64,000 bases of DNA, from assembly GCA_021372375.1 (NCBI GenBank), contig JAJFUN010000078.1:40421-104420 (forward strand), written 5' to 3'. The notes under the pieces are model-generated. The model saw only the letters and a program-made list of their open reading frames with translations, was not told the origin of the DNA and did not search any database. Positions 8,325 through 18,127 of the stretch are shown piece after piece; within the stretch, counting starts at the first letter, position 1; every line of letters starts with the position of its first letter. The DNA is from Pelosinus sp. (GTDB taxonomy: Bacteria > Bacillota > Negativicutes > Propionisporales > Propionisporaceae). Position numbers and translations under genes: made by a program.

Positions 8325-9131
8325 TTAGTTCATCTTAAAACCGTATTTTTCAAATACAGCTGCCGCTTCCTTGGTGGCAAGAAAATCAACAAAGCCTTGA
8401 GCGGCCTTTACATTTTTGCTGCTTTTTACTATGGCTACAGGATAAATGACTGGTTTGTGGCTTCCGGCCGGTGCTTCCGCGATTACTTTGACCTTGGCGG
8501 TAGTTGCGGCATCTGTAGCATATACCACCCCGCAGGCGGCTTCGCCGGCTTCCACCCAGGTCAGCACCTGGCGCACATCAGAACCATAAATGACTTTGGC
8601 TTTTACTGCATCCAAAATGCCTAAAGAGTTAAAAATTTCTTCTGAATATTGACCTACCGGCACAGCTTTTGGTTCACCAAGCGCAATTAAATTTATCTTA
8701 GGAGATGTTACATCTTTGAAATCTTTCAGCCCGGCTGCATTCTCTTTAGCGGTAATCAGCACTACTTTATTGACCAGCAAATCTTTGCGTGATTCTTTTA
8801 CAATCAAGTCTTTTTTATCTAGTTCATTCATTTGCTTCTGGGCGGCTGACATAAAAATATCCGCTGGCGCCCCTTCTTCGATTTGACTCTGCAGCGCGCC
8901 TGAGCTGCCAAAACTATAAGTAATTTTTACATTCGGGTTTGTTTTATTGTAGAGCTGCGTAAGTTCATTCATTACATCTGTTAAACTCGCGGCAGCTGAA
9001 ACAAAGATCTCGGTCTTTTTTTCTTCTGGCGAATTTACTTTTTCTTTAGTATTCGTGCCGCAGCCAGCCACTAACGTCACTAAACAAACTGCACTAAGCA
9101 TGAGCGCTGCCAATCTTTTCGCTAAATTCAT
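8325..9131 (-). CDS. modA: Molybdate-binding lipoprotein ModA
   Basis: Extracytoplasmic binding protein for molybdate or tungstate. Residues 1-23 are a lipoprotein signal ending in the lipobox LVAGC. The mature domain begins FVSAAASLTDVMNEL and carries the oxyanion-binding serines in SFGSSGALQSQIEEGAPADIF, typical of ModA. Start at 9131 is chosen because TAGGGAG lies ten bases upstream; the ATG at 9152 has none. First gene of modABC. No ModE gene or molybdenum-cofactor riboswitch is seen upstream. Confidence 0.92.
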   Translation of the reverse strand: MNLAKRLAALMLSAVCLVTLVAGCGTNTKEKVNSPEEKKTEIFVSAAASLTDVMNELTQLYNKTNPNVKITYSFGSSGALQSQIEEGAPADIFMSAAQKQMNELDKKDLIVKESRKDLLVNKVVLITAKENAAGLKDFKDVTSPKINLIALGEPKAVPVGQYSEEIFNSLGILDAVKAKVIYGSDVRQVLTWVEAGEAACGVVYATDAATTAKVKVIAEAPAGSHKPVIYPVAIVKSSKNVKAAQGFVDFLATKEAAAVFEKYGFKMN

Positions 9132-9152
9132 AAATGTCATCTCCCTAATCAT

Positions 9153-9525
9153 TTTTATTTATAATTAAGCCTATAGCTTTTTCATATACCCGATGACTTC
9201 GCGGACTATTCCTTCCAATCGTTAATATCATAACAAGGAACACCAATATTCCCTTTAACATCACAATCAATCGCAATAAGCTCGTATTTAGGCTTAAAAA
9301 CATTATATCAAATACCCGTTACTTTGCCCACTGGTTTGCTATGACGGATTTACTGGAGATTTATTAAAGATTGAACTTCGCAAGGGCAGTACCTATTCTC
9401 CAACGGAAGTTGAGGAGTTTTTGCAACCACTTCTAGATGAATATTTTAGTCAGCAACCCTGAGTAAATCCCCCAATATAGTGTAATAATAAAGTATCACA
9501 GGTTGTTTACAGGTGGTGTACGTTG
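9153..9525. other. Intergenic region with decayed gene pieces
   Basis: No intact gene. Besides the transposase remnant at 9328-9462, a minus-strand open stretch at 9206-9295 reads KPKYELIAIDCDVKGNIGVP and stops at a TAG soon after; it looks protein-like but lacks a start and I cannot name it. The rest is A/T-rich spacer carrying the promoters of modA and the ger operon, none of which is clear. Confidence 0.5.
9328..9462 (+). pseudogene. Remnant of an IS1380-family transposase
   Basis: The frame 9328-9462 reads PLVCYDGFTGDLLKIELRKG and continues to EVEEFLQPLLDEYF before a TGA. This matches from memory the middle of IS1380-type DDE transposases (pattern DGLTGD-x-LKAELRPGN, then FL-x-PLLE-Y). 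Only about 44 codons survive, without start, catalytic triad or terminal inverted repeats. It is a degraded insertion scar between modA and the germination operon. Confidence 0.6.
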
Positions 9526-11148
9526 ATGAAAGAGCGAAAGTGTTTACACATAAATAAGATATCGACTGTTATGCCAAAAGCATCACATTCCACGGTTAAG
9601 AAAAAGCTTTATACTTTTAGACAACTAATTATAGAAAGTGAGAAAGTCGCAGACGAAATATCGCAGATTGTTGCAAAGCTTAGACCCGTGGATGCTATGG
9701 CTGTCTTTACAACTGTAACTTCCAATAAAAGTTTTTTGGAGAAAGCATTCAAAAAGAGTGGCGACGTCACGTTTAATGAATTCACTACCTTTTCAGGCGT
9801 AAAAGTCTTGATAGTATATATTGACGGATTAGTAAACAAGGATCTTTTGGGACGGGATGTTATAAGTTCATTTATTATGAAATCAAAAGAACAACCGGCA
9901 AATACGCTGCTTGACTCGAAATTTCTTAAAAACTTAATTTCGGCAGCAAGCGTGCAAGAAACCAAAACAATGTCTGCGGTTATTGATGATGTATTGAATG
10001 GTGATACGGCTATGTTCGTTGATGGAGTAGATACGGCCCTGCTCATCGATTGCAAAGGATGGGAAAAAAGAGCGGTAATTGAGCCGGATACCGAAACAGT
10101 TATTAGGGGACCCCGTGAAGGTTTTATTGAAAATATCAGAACAAATACTAGTTTATTGCGCCGAAAGATAAAGAACCGCAACTTGGTATTTGAAAATATG
10201 AGCCTTGGCCAGCAGACAAAAACCAACGTTGCTATCGCTTATATTGATGGCATTGTAAACCAAGCGGTACTGGGTGAAGTGAGAAGACGCTTAAATAAGA
10301 TTGATACAGATTCTATACTAGAAACAGGTTACATTGAGCAGTTTATCGAAGATAGCCCGTTTTCGGTACTGGCGACCGTTGCCAATACCCAAAAGCCAGA
10401 TATTCTTGCGGCCAAAATGCTCGAAGGTCGGGTAGCCATATTTTGTGATGGGACTCCCCATGTACTTACTGTCCCCCACTTGTTTATCGAAGAGTTGCAA
10501 ACCAGTGAGGATTACTATATGCGACCATTCATCGCATTTGCGTGGAGAATGCTTCGAATTTTAGCTCTGCTCATCAGTGTATTAGTACCAGGTTTATATG
10601 TTGCTCTTCAGACTTATCATCAAGAAATGATTCCCACAATACTTCTATTACGCATGGCTGGCTCAATCTCGGATATACCATTTCCAGCTGGAGCAGAAAT
10701 GCTTATCATGATAGTCTTTTATGAGTTGCTCCGCGAATCAGGTATCAGACTCCCCAGGGCGGTAGGATCGGCAATCAGTATCGTGGGCGCGCTAATTGTT
10801 GGCGAAAGCGCAGTTAATGCTGGCCTCGTAAGTGGTTCAGTAGTTATCGTCATCGCCATTACCGGAGTTGCTGGATTTATTGTTCCGGCTTTATCGGAAG
10901 CTGTCATAATCTATCGATTTTTATTCTTAATTGCAGGCACCGCAATGGGTCTATACGGCATCGTGTGCGGAATATTCATCGTTGTACTGCACGCTGTTTC
11001 GCTGCGTTCATGCGGCGTTCCCTACACATCCCCGCTGGCACCTTCTGATCAAGGAGTACTTAATGATTTTATTTTAAGATTTCCGCTATGGGCGATGAAA
11101 AAAAGGCCAGAAGCTATTGAAAAAAACAATAAGGAAAGGCGGGGGTAA
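9526..11148 (+). CDS. Spore germination receptor subunit, GerA family
   Basis: A-subunit of a nutrient germinant receptor, located in the inner membrane of the spore. The 540-residue protein has a large soluble N-terminal domain (to about residue 330) with the family segments VLIVYIDGLVNKDLL and VAIAYIDGIVNQAVLG (a duplicated subdomain). About five membrane segments follow, with PFPAGAEMLIMIVFYELLRE and the PRAVGSAISIVGALIVGE region typical of GerAA/GerKA. The ATG at 9526 follows AGGTGG; a TTG directly before it would also serve. First gene of a gerA-gerC-gerB order operon, in which C and B are swapped relative to the B. subtilis gerA operon. Confidence 0.92.
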   Translation: MKERKCLHINKISTVMPKASHSTVKKKLYTFRQLIIESEKVADEISQIVAKLRPVDAMAVFTTVTSNKSFLEKAFKKSGDVTFNEFTTFSGVKVLIVYIDGLVNKDLLGRDVISSFIMKSKEQPANTLLDSKFLKNLISAASVQETKTMSAVIDDVLNGDTAMFVDGVDTALLIDCKGWEKRAVIEPDTETVIRGPREGFIENIRTNTSLLRRKIKNRNLVFENMSLGQQTKTNVAIAYIDGIVNQAVLGEVRRRLNKIDTDSILETGYIEQFIEDSPFSVLATVANTQKPDILAAKMLEGRVAIFCDGTPHVLTVPHLFIEELQTSEDYYMRPFIAFAWRMLRILALLISVLVPGLYVALQTYHQEMIPTILLLRMAGSISDIPFPAGAEMLIMIVFYELLRESGIRLPRAVGSAISIVGALIVGESAVNAGLVSGSVVIVIAITGVAGFIVPALSEAVIIYRFLFLIAGTAMGLYGIVCGIFIVVLHAVSLRSCGVPYTSPLAPSDQGVLNDFILRFPLWAMKKRPEAIEKNNKERRG

Positions 11149-11153
11149 AACTA

Positions 11154-12326
11154 ATGATGATATGCAAAAGAATGTTTGCAATAACTTTAATGCTAGTGTT
11201 AGCTTTACCGCTTACCGGGTGCTGGAATCGTCGCGAGTTGAACACCCTTGGAATTATCGGCATGGTAGGCGTAGATACTGGTAATAATGGCCTTAAAACT
11301 ACGTTTCAGATCATTAAGCCTGAGAAAACCAGTAAGGGTGGTGAAAAAGCCGGGATACCCGTCAAGTACATACAATCTAATGGCAGGAGTGTTATAGAAA
11401 CATTCCGAAACGCAACGGCGCAGTTTGACCGCAAACTGTTCGTATCCCACGCAAAAGAATTTTTGTTCAGCGAAGATGTTGCCAGAAATGGGCTGGCCGA
11501 GCAGCTTGATATGATTTTACGAGACCATGAACTAAGATTATCAATGCATTTAGTAATTATAAAAGACTCTTCTGCTGCCGATGCTATGAACATTGCCAGT
11601 GGCATCAATACGATTCCTTCAAGCTATGTCGATGACTTACTTAAGCAATATAAATCCCATTCGAAAAGTGTGGATTCTAAAGTTATAGATTTCTTAAAGA
11701 CATACCACGGCAAAGGAATAAACCCCGTCGTTACAGTACTAAAAAAAGTTAAGAAGGCTAAAATTGGAACAGGAGAAAGTGAAGAATACGAATTGAACCC
11801 TGAAGGAGCGGCCGTGTTTTTAAAAGATAGGCTGGTCGGATTTCTGGACGGCCCGGAAACAAGAGGTTACAACTGGGTAGTCGGCAAAGTAGCTAGTGGT
11901 ATTGTTGTATCCCCTACGCCGAATAGTAACGGAACTACCTCTGTAGAAATATTAACAGCCGAGAGTAAAAATGAGGTAGAGATTACTGATAATAATATAA
12001 AGATCAAAGTAAAAATCAATATGACCGGCATGCTGGATGAAGAAACAAGTAAAATCGAACTAACAGAGCCGGCTGTAATAGACATGCTGGAACAAGTAAA
12101 TTCACAGGTCATTAAACAGGAAGTGGAGCATACCTTGCTAAAAGTGCAGACAGAATATAAATCTGATATCTTTGGCTTTGGACAGCTTGTTCACCGCAAA
12201 TACCCTCAGAAATGGAAAAACATGCAGGATCATTGGGATGAATTGTTCTCACAAGCAGCCATTGAAGTAGAAACTGAAACAAAGATAACAAAAACAGGAA
12301 AATCATCATCTCCGGTGAAAGAATAA
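11154..12326 (+). CDS. Spore germination lipoprotein, Ger(x)C family
   Basis: C-subunit of the germinant receptor, a lipoprotein on the outer face of the spore inner membrane. The signal ends in the lipobox LPLTGC, followed by WNRRELNTLGI, the family hallmark. The 390-residue length is usual. The three-domain GerC body includes SHAKEFLFSEDVARNGL and the C-terminal NSQVIKQEVEHTLLKVQTEY. GGCGGGGG precedes the ATG, five bases after the gerA stop, so the genes are cotranscribed. Confidence 0.93.
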   Translation: MMICKRMFAITLMLVLALPLTGCWNRRELNTLGIIGMVGVDTGNNGLKTTFQIIKPEKTSKGGEKAGIPVKYIQSNGRSVIETFRNATAQFDRKLFVSHAKEFLFSEDVARNGLAEQLDMILRDHELRLSMHLVIIKDSSAADAMNIASGINTIPSSYVDDLLKQYKSHSKSVDSKVIDFLKTYHGKGINPVVTVLKKVKKAKIGTGESEEYELNPEGAAVFLKDRLVGFLDGPETRGYNWVVGKVASGIVVSPTPNSNGTTSVEILTAESKNEVEITDNNIKIKVKINMTGMLDEETSKIELTEPAVIDMLEQVNSQVIKQEVEHTLLKVQTEYKSDIFGFGQLVHRKYPQKWKNMQDHWDELFSQAAIEVETETKITKTGKSSSPVKE

Positions 12327-12344
12327 AAAGGAGTCAACAACAAA

Positions 12345-13448
12345 TTGATGACAAATTCACAAAAAATATCTCCAAGACAAGCCATATTTTTACTGAGCCT
12401 TAGCCGCATATCGATAGTACTCTTATGGTTTCATTTCTCCAACCAGGATGTATGGATTACAGAAATTATCGCGCTGTTTTACATTGCAATATTTTGTACG
12501 CCGTTATTATTTTTAAGTAAGCAGTTTGCTAATTTGACACCAATCGAGTATCTACCAATAATAACCGGTAAACTGGTTGGTAAGATACTGGGGGCTTTAT
12601 ATTTTGGTTTTTTTCTATTTGTTGCTACCATGGATTTATCGTTGTTTGATAACATCCTTAAGCCAATAAATTTCCCTGAAACTCCAGATTATGCCATTGT
12701 ATTACTTGCGCTAATTACTTGTGCTTATGGTGCAAATAAGGGCTTGGAATGCATTGCCCGGACGACAGAAATTTTTGTCCCGCAAATTTTAACCATTATT
12801 GTTCTTTATGCAACTCTTCAAATACCTGACATGGATTTCAAAGTATTTCTGCCAATACTAGCTGATTCCACTTTCTCGGAGATCAACTTCCAGTCCTTTA
12901 ATATCGCTGCCGGAATACACGAAATTATAATCCTCGCTATGCTGGTTCCGTCCATTAATAAAAAAGAAACTCCAAATATGATTTTTTTCTGGGCAATAAT
13001 CCTTATTACCGTATTTTCCCTTATAATTATAGTTCCAACGCTAGCAGGATTAGGACTAGAACTCTCCCAAAAAACATTTGACCCCTATTATCTCTTTATA
13101 AAACAAATTAACATCTATGATTTTATCACACGCATTGAATTTTTCATTGTTGGCGCATGGAATATTGGTATGTTTGTGAAAATTTCACTATTTTTATATT
13201 TGGCAACAATAAGTTTGGTACAAGTTTTGGGACTTAGAAAACGTAAAGTTCTTATTATCCCCCTGGCTATAGTACTATTCATAACCGCTTTAAAAACAAA
13301 CATTCTTAAGTCTGTGATAGTATTCCATATTATTGAATACTATGTACCTTATATCAACTTGATTTTTATGTTTGTTATTCCTGTAGTTGCGTTGGTTATG
13401 TTTTTTCTGAAAAAAACTATCAATGCGAAAAGCAACTGTAATAGTTAA
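12345..13448 (+). CDS. Spore germination permease, GerAB family
   Basis: B-subunit of the germinant receptor, an APC-fold membrane protein that binds the germinant in characterised receptors. The 367-residue protein has ten predicted hydrophobic segments and opens with ISPRQAIFLLSLSRIS, the usual GerAB start. AAAAGGAG lies upstream; either TTG at 12345 or ATG at 12348 can initiate, with the TTG better spaced. Last gene of the operon. No clear terminator follows. The nutrient recognised cannot be deduced. Confidence 0.92.
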   Translation: MMTNSQKISPRQAIFLLSLSRISIVLLWFHFSNQDVWITEIIALFYIAIFCTPLLFLSKQFANLTPIEYLPIITGKLVGKILGALYFGFFLFVATMDLSLFDNILKPINFPETPDYAIVLLALITCAYGANKGLECIARTTEIFVPQILTIIVLYATLQIPDMDFKVFLPILADSTFSEINFQSFNIAAGIHEIIILAMLVPSINKKETPNMIFFWAIILITVFSLIIIVPTLAGLGLELSQKTFDPYYLFIKQINIYDFITRIEFFIVGAWNIGMFVKISLFLYLATISLVQVLGLRKRKVLIIPLAIVLFITALKTNILKSVIVFHIIEYYVPYINLIFMFVIPVVALVMFFLKKTINAKSNCNS

Positions 13449-13830
13449 AAATTCACCGTTAAAAGTGCTAAACTTAGAAAGGTTATCGGCAATTTTTCAA
13501 AAATGAATATTATGCCCATAGGGCGGTAAGAAATTGTCATTTATAACCTTCCATACAAATGCATAAAAACCCTTCAAATTTCGTGTAAATATGCGACACT
13601 AATTAACAAAAAAATTCACCCGCGTTCTACAGCCCTTACGACCTCGCTGGCGTCATTCAGACATAATTAATTAAAACTTGCGGCGCCATCGCTAACGAAT
13701 TCAGAAGGTAACCCGGTAAACTTGGTAAAAAAATATGGTTTATCTGTTGACAAGCTTGCTACAAAAGTAGTATTATACAAAACAATATCAATCCGTTGCA
13801 ATTTAAAATTTTTAATAAAGAAGGGGTATC
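13449..13830 (+). promoter_or_regulatory. Intergenic region with guaB promoter
   Basis: No gene seen. A sigma-A-type promoter for guaB lies at 13747-13776: TTGACA, an 18-base spacer, then TATTAT. The remainder is A/T-rich apart from a GC-richer patch at 13618-13700 (AGCCCTTACGACCTCGCTGG and GGCGCCATCGCTAACG) that resembles intergenic repeat debris. No G-box or purine riboswitch was recognised. Confidence 0.7.
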
Positions 13831-15333
13831 ATGGCATATTATTTTAGCGAACCGTCACATACTTTTGGTGAATATTTACTAGTTCCAGGCTATTCTTCCA
13901 AAGAATGTATACCAGCAAACGTAGATTTAAAAACTCCGCTGGTAAAATTCCAAAAGGGTGAACAATCGGCAATTACGATAAACATCCCGATGACCTCAGC
14001 AATCATGCAAGCAGTTTCTGACGACAACATGGCAATTGCGCTGGCCAAAGAAGGCGGCATTTCTTTTATCTATGGGTCTCAATCAATCGAAGCGGAAGCA
14101 GCGATGGTTGCCAAAGTAAAAAATTATAAGTCTGGCTTTGTGGCCAGCGACTCTAATATAAAACCAACAACAACATTGGCTGAAATTCTTGCATTAAAAG
14201 AACAAACCGGACATTCTACTATGGCTATTACAGATGATGGTACACCTACCGGTAAATTGGTGGGTATTGTAACAAGCCGTGACTATCGCGTCACCAGAAT
14301 GAGTAAAAATACAAAAGTCGAAGAATTTATGACGCCGTTCAGTAAATTGATTTATGCTGATGCGGATACTACATTAAAAGAAGCAAACGACCTAATTTGG
14401 GAACATAAATTAAACATGTTGCCATTAGTAGATAAAGATCAACGTTTGAAATATATGGTATTTAGAAAAGACTATTCTGATAATAAAACAAATGAAAACG
14501 AATTAATTGATGCTAAGAAGCGCTACATGGTAGGCGCCGGCATCAATACTCGTGACTATGCAGAACGCGTTCCAGCGTTAATTGCGGCAGGTGCTGATGC
14601 GCTTTGTATTGATTCTTCGGAAGGTTTTTCTGAGTGGCAAAAGATCACTTTAGAATATATCCATAAAAATTTCGGCTCGCAAGTTAAAGTTGGCGCTGGC
14701 AATGTCGTCGACAAAGAAGGTTTTCTTTTCTTGGCAGAGGCCGGTGCTGATTTTATTAAAGTTGGTATTGGCGGCGGTTCTATCTGTATTACCCGTGAAC
14801 AAAAAGGCATTGGACGCGGCCAGGCAACCGCTCTTATAGATGTTGTTGCGGCTCGCGATGAATATTTTGAACAAACGGGTATATATATTCCTGTTTGCTC
14901 TGATGGCGGTATTGTTCATGATTATCATATGACATTAGCTCTGGCAATAGGGGCTGATTTTGTAATGCTTGGCCGATATTTCTCACGCTTTGATGAAAGT
15001 CCTACTGATAAGGTGAAAATTAACGGAAATTACTTAAAAGAGTATTGGGGCGAAGGTTCTAATCGTGCTAGAAATTGGCAGCGTTACGATATGGGCGGCG
15101 ATAAAAAGTTATCTTTTGAAGAAGGGGTAGATTCTTATGTTCCCTATGCCGGCAGCCTAAAAGATAACGTCGCTATCACTTTGAGTAAAGTTCGCTCTAC
15201 AATATGCAATTGCGGCGCTTTAAATCTTAAGGACTTTAAAGAAAAAGCAAAAATCACATTAGTCTCTTCAACAAGTATTGTCGAAGGCAGTTCACATGAT
15301 GTTATTCTTAAAGATAAATTTTCTCATGAATAG
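13831..15333 (+). CDS. guaB: IMP dehydrogenase GuaB
   Basis: Cytoplasmic NAD-dependent oxidation of IMP to XMP, the committed step of guanine nucleotide synthesis. The 500-residue enzyme has the TIM barrel interrupted by two CBS domains (about residues 105-225, e.g. [11 protein letters not shown] and [20 protein letters not shown]). The catalytic loop is [20 protein letters not shown], with the nucleophilic cysteine; the flap region includes [22 protein letters not shown] precedes the ATG. Single gene with its own promoter and terminator. The active-site flap differs from the textbook short form, consistent with the ~500-residue subgroup. Confidence 0.93.
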   Translation: MAYYFSEPSHTFGEYLLVPGYSSKECIPANVDLKTPLVKFQKGEQSAITINIPMTSAIMQAVSDDNMAIALAKEGGISFIYGSQSIEAEAAMVAKVKNYKSGFVASDSNIKPTTTLAEILALKEQTGHSTMAITDDGTPTGKLVGIVTSRDYRVTRMSKNTKVEEFMTPFSKLIYADADTTLKEANDLIWEHKLNMLPLVDKDQRLKYMVFRKDYSDNKTNENELIDAKKRYMVGAGINTRDYAERVPALIAAGADALCIDSSEGFSEWQKITLEYIHKNFGSQVKVGAGNVVDKEGFLFLAEAGADFIKVGIGGGSICITREQKGIGRGQATALIDVVAARDEYFEQTGIYIPVCSDGGIVHDYHMTLALAIGADFVMLGRYFSRFDESPTDKVKINGNYLKEYWGEGSNRARNWQRYDMGGDKKLSFEEGVDSYVPYAGSLKDNVAITLSKVRSTICNCGALNLKDFKEKAKITLVSSTSIVEGSSHDVILKDKFSHE

Positions 15334-15377
15334 TATTACAACTTATTAAATTCAGGTCTCAGAAGCTAGACTAAAGC

Positions 15378-15426
15378 AAACACTTCCATTCTGATGGTAT
15401 AACCATAAGAATGGAAGTGTTTTTTG
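15378..15426. terminator. Terminator between guaB and deoC
   Basis: AACACTTCCATTCT pairs perfectly with AGAATGGAAGTGTT, followed on the plus strand by six Ts. It ends guaB and, being largely symmetrical with A-rich flank, probably also the convergent sugar operon. Confidence 0.88.
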
Positions 15427-15444
15427 CACGCCTATCAAAGGCCT

Positions 15445-16083
15445 CTATTTCAGCAAAATCACGCCATTGCCTGCGCCGATACGGTCAGCACCGGCTTCAG
15501 CCAGTTGACAGGCAAATTCATGTGTGCGAATACTGCCGCTAGCCTTAACCTTAGCCTGATTACCAACAGTTTGATGCATAAGTTTTACATCTTCCACGGT
15601 TGCTCCACCGGTGCTAAAACCAGTTGAGGTCTTAACAAAAGCGGCGCCAGCACGCACAGCTGCTTTACAGGCGGCAACCTTCTCCGCATCAGTGAGCAAA
15701 CACGTTTCGATGATAACCTTGACAAGCGCCGGTTTAGCCGCCTCAACAACCGCACGAATATCTTCTGTCACCAAATCCATATTCCCGTCTTTGATTGCAC
15801 CAACATTAATGACCATATCTATTTCTTGTGCTCCGGCCTTTACCGCAGCTCTAGCCTCAAAAGCCTTAGCTTCAGTCATCATGGCCCCCAAGGGAAACCC
15901 AACAACACAGCACGTATTAATTCCGGTATCTTTCAGCTCCGCAGCAACTAGCGCCGCATGACAGCTATTGACACAAACTGAAGCAAATCCATAAGTACGA
16001 GCCTCAGCACAATAACGACGAATTGTTTCTGTAGTTGTTTCCGCTTTTAACATTGTATGATCAATTTTTTTCGCAATATCCAT
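15445..16083 (-). CDS. deoC: Deoxyribose-phosphate aldolase family (DeoC)
   Basis: Class I aldolase, normally cleaving 2-deoxyribose 5-phosphate to acetaldehyde and glyceraldehyde 3-phosphate. The 212-residue protein has the family landmarks [34 protein letters not shown], the Schiff-base lysine in FVKTSTGFS and the second lysine in VKASGSIRT. Two small departures from the usual form are visible: GSIRT instead of GGIRT, and an ending [10 protein letters not shown] where GASSGVAI-like sequence is common. Last gene of the LacI-controlled sugar operon, four bases after the permease, so it may cleave the phosphosugar produced by that pathway. Confidence 0.87.
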   Translation of the reverse strand: MDIAKKIDHTMLKAETTTETIRRYCAEARTYGFASVCVNSCHAALVAAELKDTGINTCCVVGFPLGAMMTEAKAFEARAAVKAGAQEIDMVINVGAIKDGNMDLVTEDIRAVVEAAKPALVKVIIETCLLTDAEKVAACKAAVRAGAAFVKTSTGFSTGGATVEDVKLMHQTVGNQAKVKASGSIRTHEFACQLAEAGADRIGAGNGVILLK

Positions 16084-16087
16084 ACTA

Positions 16088-17095
16088 TCATCCCTTCATC
16101 GCTTGTCTTTTTTCACGTTCATTGACAACATAGTTGTAAATAAGGACAAAAATTAGTAATCCACCCCAAATAATTTGTCGATAAAAATTGGATATATCTT
16201 CATACATATTGAGCCAGCTGCTAACCATTTGCACAATAATGGTCGCCACAATGACGCCACTGATATTGCCTTTTCCGCCATATGGATCCACGCCGCCCAA
16301 AACTGCAATAAGAATAGCCTCCATCAAATAAGATGCACCATAATCCGCCTTAGCCGAGTTGAATCGTCCCAGCATAATAATCCCTGCTGCAGCACTAAAC
16401 ACCGCACTTAGTACATAGTTAATAATAAACAGGCGAACATTATCGAACCCGGAAAAAGTAGAAGCTTTGGCACTTGTACCAAGCATGCGGAGCTTATACC
16501 CTAAAGTAGTCTTGCTCATAACAAAAGCAGCGATTGCCGCAAATACAACAAAAATAATAATCGGCACCGGTATGCCCATTATACCGCTGTTGATGGTAGC
16601 CGAGAGCTGCTTGGGCAAGCCTCCGAGCGTACTGCCATTTGTCATGACAATCGCAAAGCCTGTAAAAAGAGCCTGCGTACCAAGAGTTGCTAAAATTGGC
16701 GTAATCCCAATAACTCCAATCAAAAAGCCATTGAGGGCACCGCAAAGAATACTGACAATTATCGCCATTAAACAGGCCGCTGCAATCATCATAAATACTG
16801 TACTACTACCCATATCCGGCACGATAAGCAAAGACAAAAACTTGGCCATAAGCACGGCACAAAGATTAGCAATTGCTACAACACTAAGATCGATCCCCGC
16901 CGTAAACAAGGTAAACGCCATAGCGATTGACAACAGGCCAAACTCAGGAAACTGTTTGCCCATAGACTGAAAGTTTGAAACACTAATAAACATGGAGCCC
17001 TTAAGAACTGTACAAAGTACAAATACCATCAGGAAAACGACGAGGAGCCTGGTCAAATTTTTATCTCTATTTATCGCATTTTTAATTGTGTCCAT
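16088..17095 (-). CDS. Sugar ABC transporter permease, RbsC family
   Basis: Inner-membrane permease of a CUT2-type sugar importer, 335 residues with 8-10 membrane segments. Family marks are [20 protein letters not shown] near residue 55, [20 protein letters not shown], and [20 protein letters not shown] near residue 265. GGGGGAAAATGAT precedes the ATG, and the upstream permease stop lies one base away, so both are translated together. With the second, non-identical permease it probably forms a heterodimeric channel. Confidence 0.9.
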   Translation of the reverse strand: MDTIKNAINRDKNLTRLLVVFLMVFVLCTVLKGSMFISVSNFQSMGKQFPEFGLLSIAMAFTLFTAGIDLSVVAIANLCAVLMAKFLSLLIVPDMGSSTVFMMIAAACLMAIIVSILCGALNGFLIGVIGITPILATLGTQALFTGFAIVMTNGSTLGGLPKQLSATINSGIMGIPVPIIIFVVFAAIAAFVMSKTTLGYKLRMLGTSAKASTFSGFDNVRLFIINYVLSAVFSAAAGIIMLGRFNSAKADYGASYLMEAILIAVLGGVDPYGGKGNISGVIVATIIVQMVSSWLNMYEDISNFYRQIIWGGLLIFVLIYNYVVNEREKRQAMKG

Positions 17096-17096
17096 A

Positions 17097-18107
17097 TCAT
17101 TTTCCCCCTTCGTTCATCTTGATGGCAAGCTTTCTTTCGTTTCGCTTGGTTTGCATGGCAGAAGCTGCCGTACCAATAATAATAATTGCCCCCGTAAACA
17201 CTTTTTGCCAAATTGTTGAAATGCCCAGTAAAATCAAACTATTATCTACAATAGTCAAAAGCGCCATGCCAAGCAGTGCACCAAGCACACTGCCTTTGCC
17301 GCCGGTCATTCGCACCCCGCCTAGAACACAAGCAGCAATAACCGTCATTTCCATACCTTCTAAATTATTGGGGTGTACGGCAAGCAGCATCGTCGAACGG
17401 AGTACGCCAATGAGTCCTGCCATACAGCCAGAAAACGCATAAATGAAGAGCAAAATACCAAAAACATTGAAACCTGATCGCTGTGCCGCTTTCACATCAC
17501 CGCCGATTGCATAAATACCGCGGCCAAGCATTGTTCTATTCAAAATAAACCATCCCAAAAAGACAAGCACTATCATCAGAATAACAGCCACTGGCATATT
17601 AGAAGTTAATCCAGAAACTGGATTTGTCGCTGAGAATAATTTCATTTCACCAAGTTCCTTAAGCGGCTCACAAAGCGGATATTCCCGTGATTTGAACACC
17701 CCCTGCATAATACCAAAGCATATACTGCTTGTACCAAGGGTCACTATAAGCGCCGGGAATCTAAAACGCGCGATAATCACACCATTTAATAGGCCAACAG
17801 CCAAGCCGATTAACATAGCAACCAGAAAAAAGAACAGCGGGTTCGAAGCAACCTCTTCCAGCTCTGAACAAACGAAAAACATAGACAGCGAGGCAATGGC
17901 TGGAAAGGAAACGTCTACTCCGCCTGTAATAATGACAAACATTTCGCCGATACAAAACATCGCCGGCACCGAAAATGCCCGCACAACATCAACAAGATTA
18001 TTGCCTGTAAAAAATTGTCCACTTTTCATTTGAATGGCCATACATAGGAGCAGGATGATCAAGGCTACATAAAATTCGGTTGACTTTACCGTTTTCTGCA
18101 AATTCAT
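17097..18107 (-). CDS. Sugar ABC transporter permease, RbsC family
   Basis: Second CUT2 permease, 336 residues. Family marks are GEMFVIITGGVDVSFPAIAS near residue 55, GLLNGVIIARFRFPALIVTL, GGDVKAAQRSGF and CVLGGVRMTGGKGSVLG. AGGAGG precedes the ATG at 18107. It lies 20 bases after the ATPase gene and one base before the other permease. Two different permeases in one operon are typical of Lsr/Rha-type CUT2 systems rather than of the ribose system with a single RbsC. Confidence 0.9.
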   Translation of the reverse strand: MNLQKTVKSTEFYVALIILLLCMAIQMKSGQFFTGNNLVDVVRAFSVPAMFCIGEMFVIITGGVDVSFPAIASLSMFFVCSELEEVASNPLFFFLVAMLIGLAVGLLNGVIIARFRFPALIVTLGTSSICFGIMQGVFKSREYPLCEPLKELGEMKLFSATNPVSGLTSNMPVAVILMIVLVFLGWFILNRTMLGRGIYAIGGDVKAAQRSGFNVFGILLFIYAFSGCMAGLIGVLRSTMLLAVHPNNLEGMEMTVIAACVLGGVRMTGGKGSVLGALLGMALLTIVDNSLILLGISTIWQKVFTGAIIIIGTAASAMQTKRNERKLAIKMNEGGK

Positions 18108-18127
18108 ATATGAATCCTCCTATCCTT

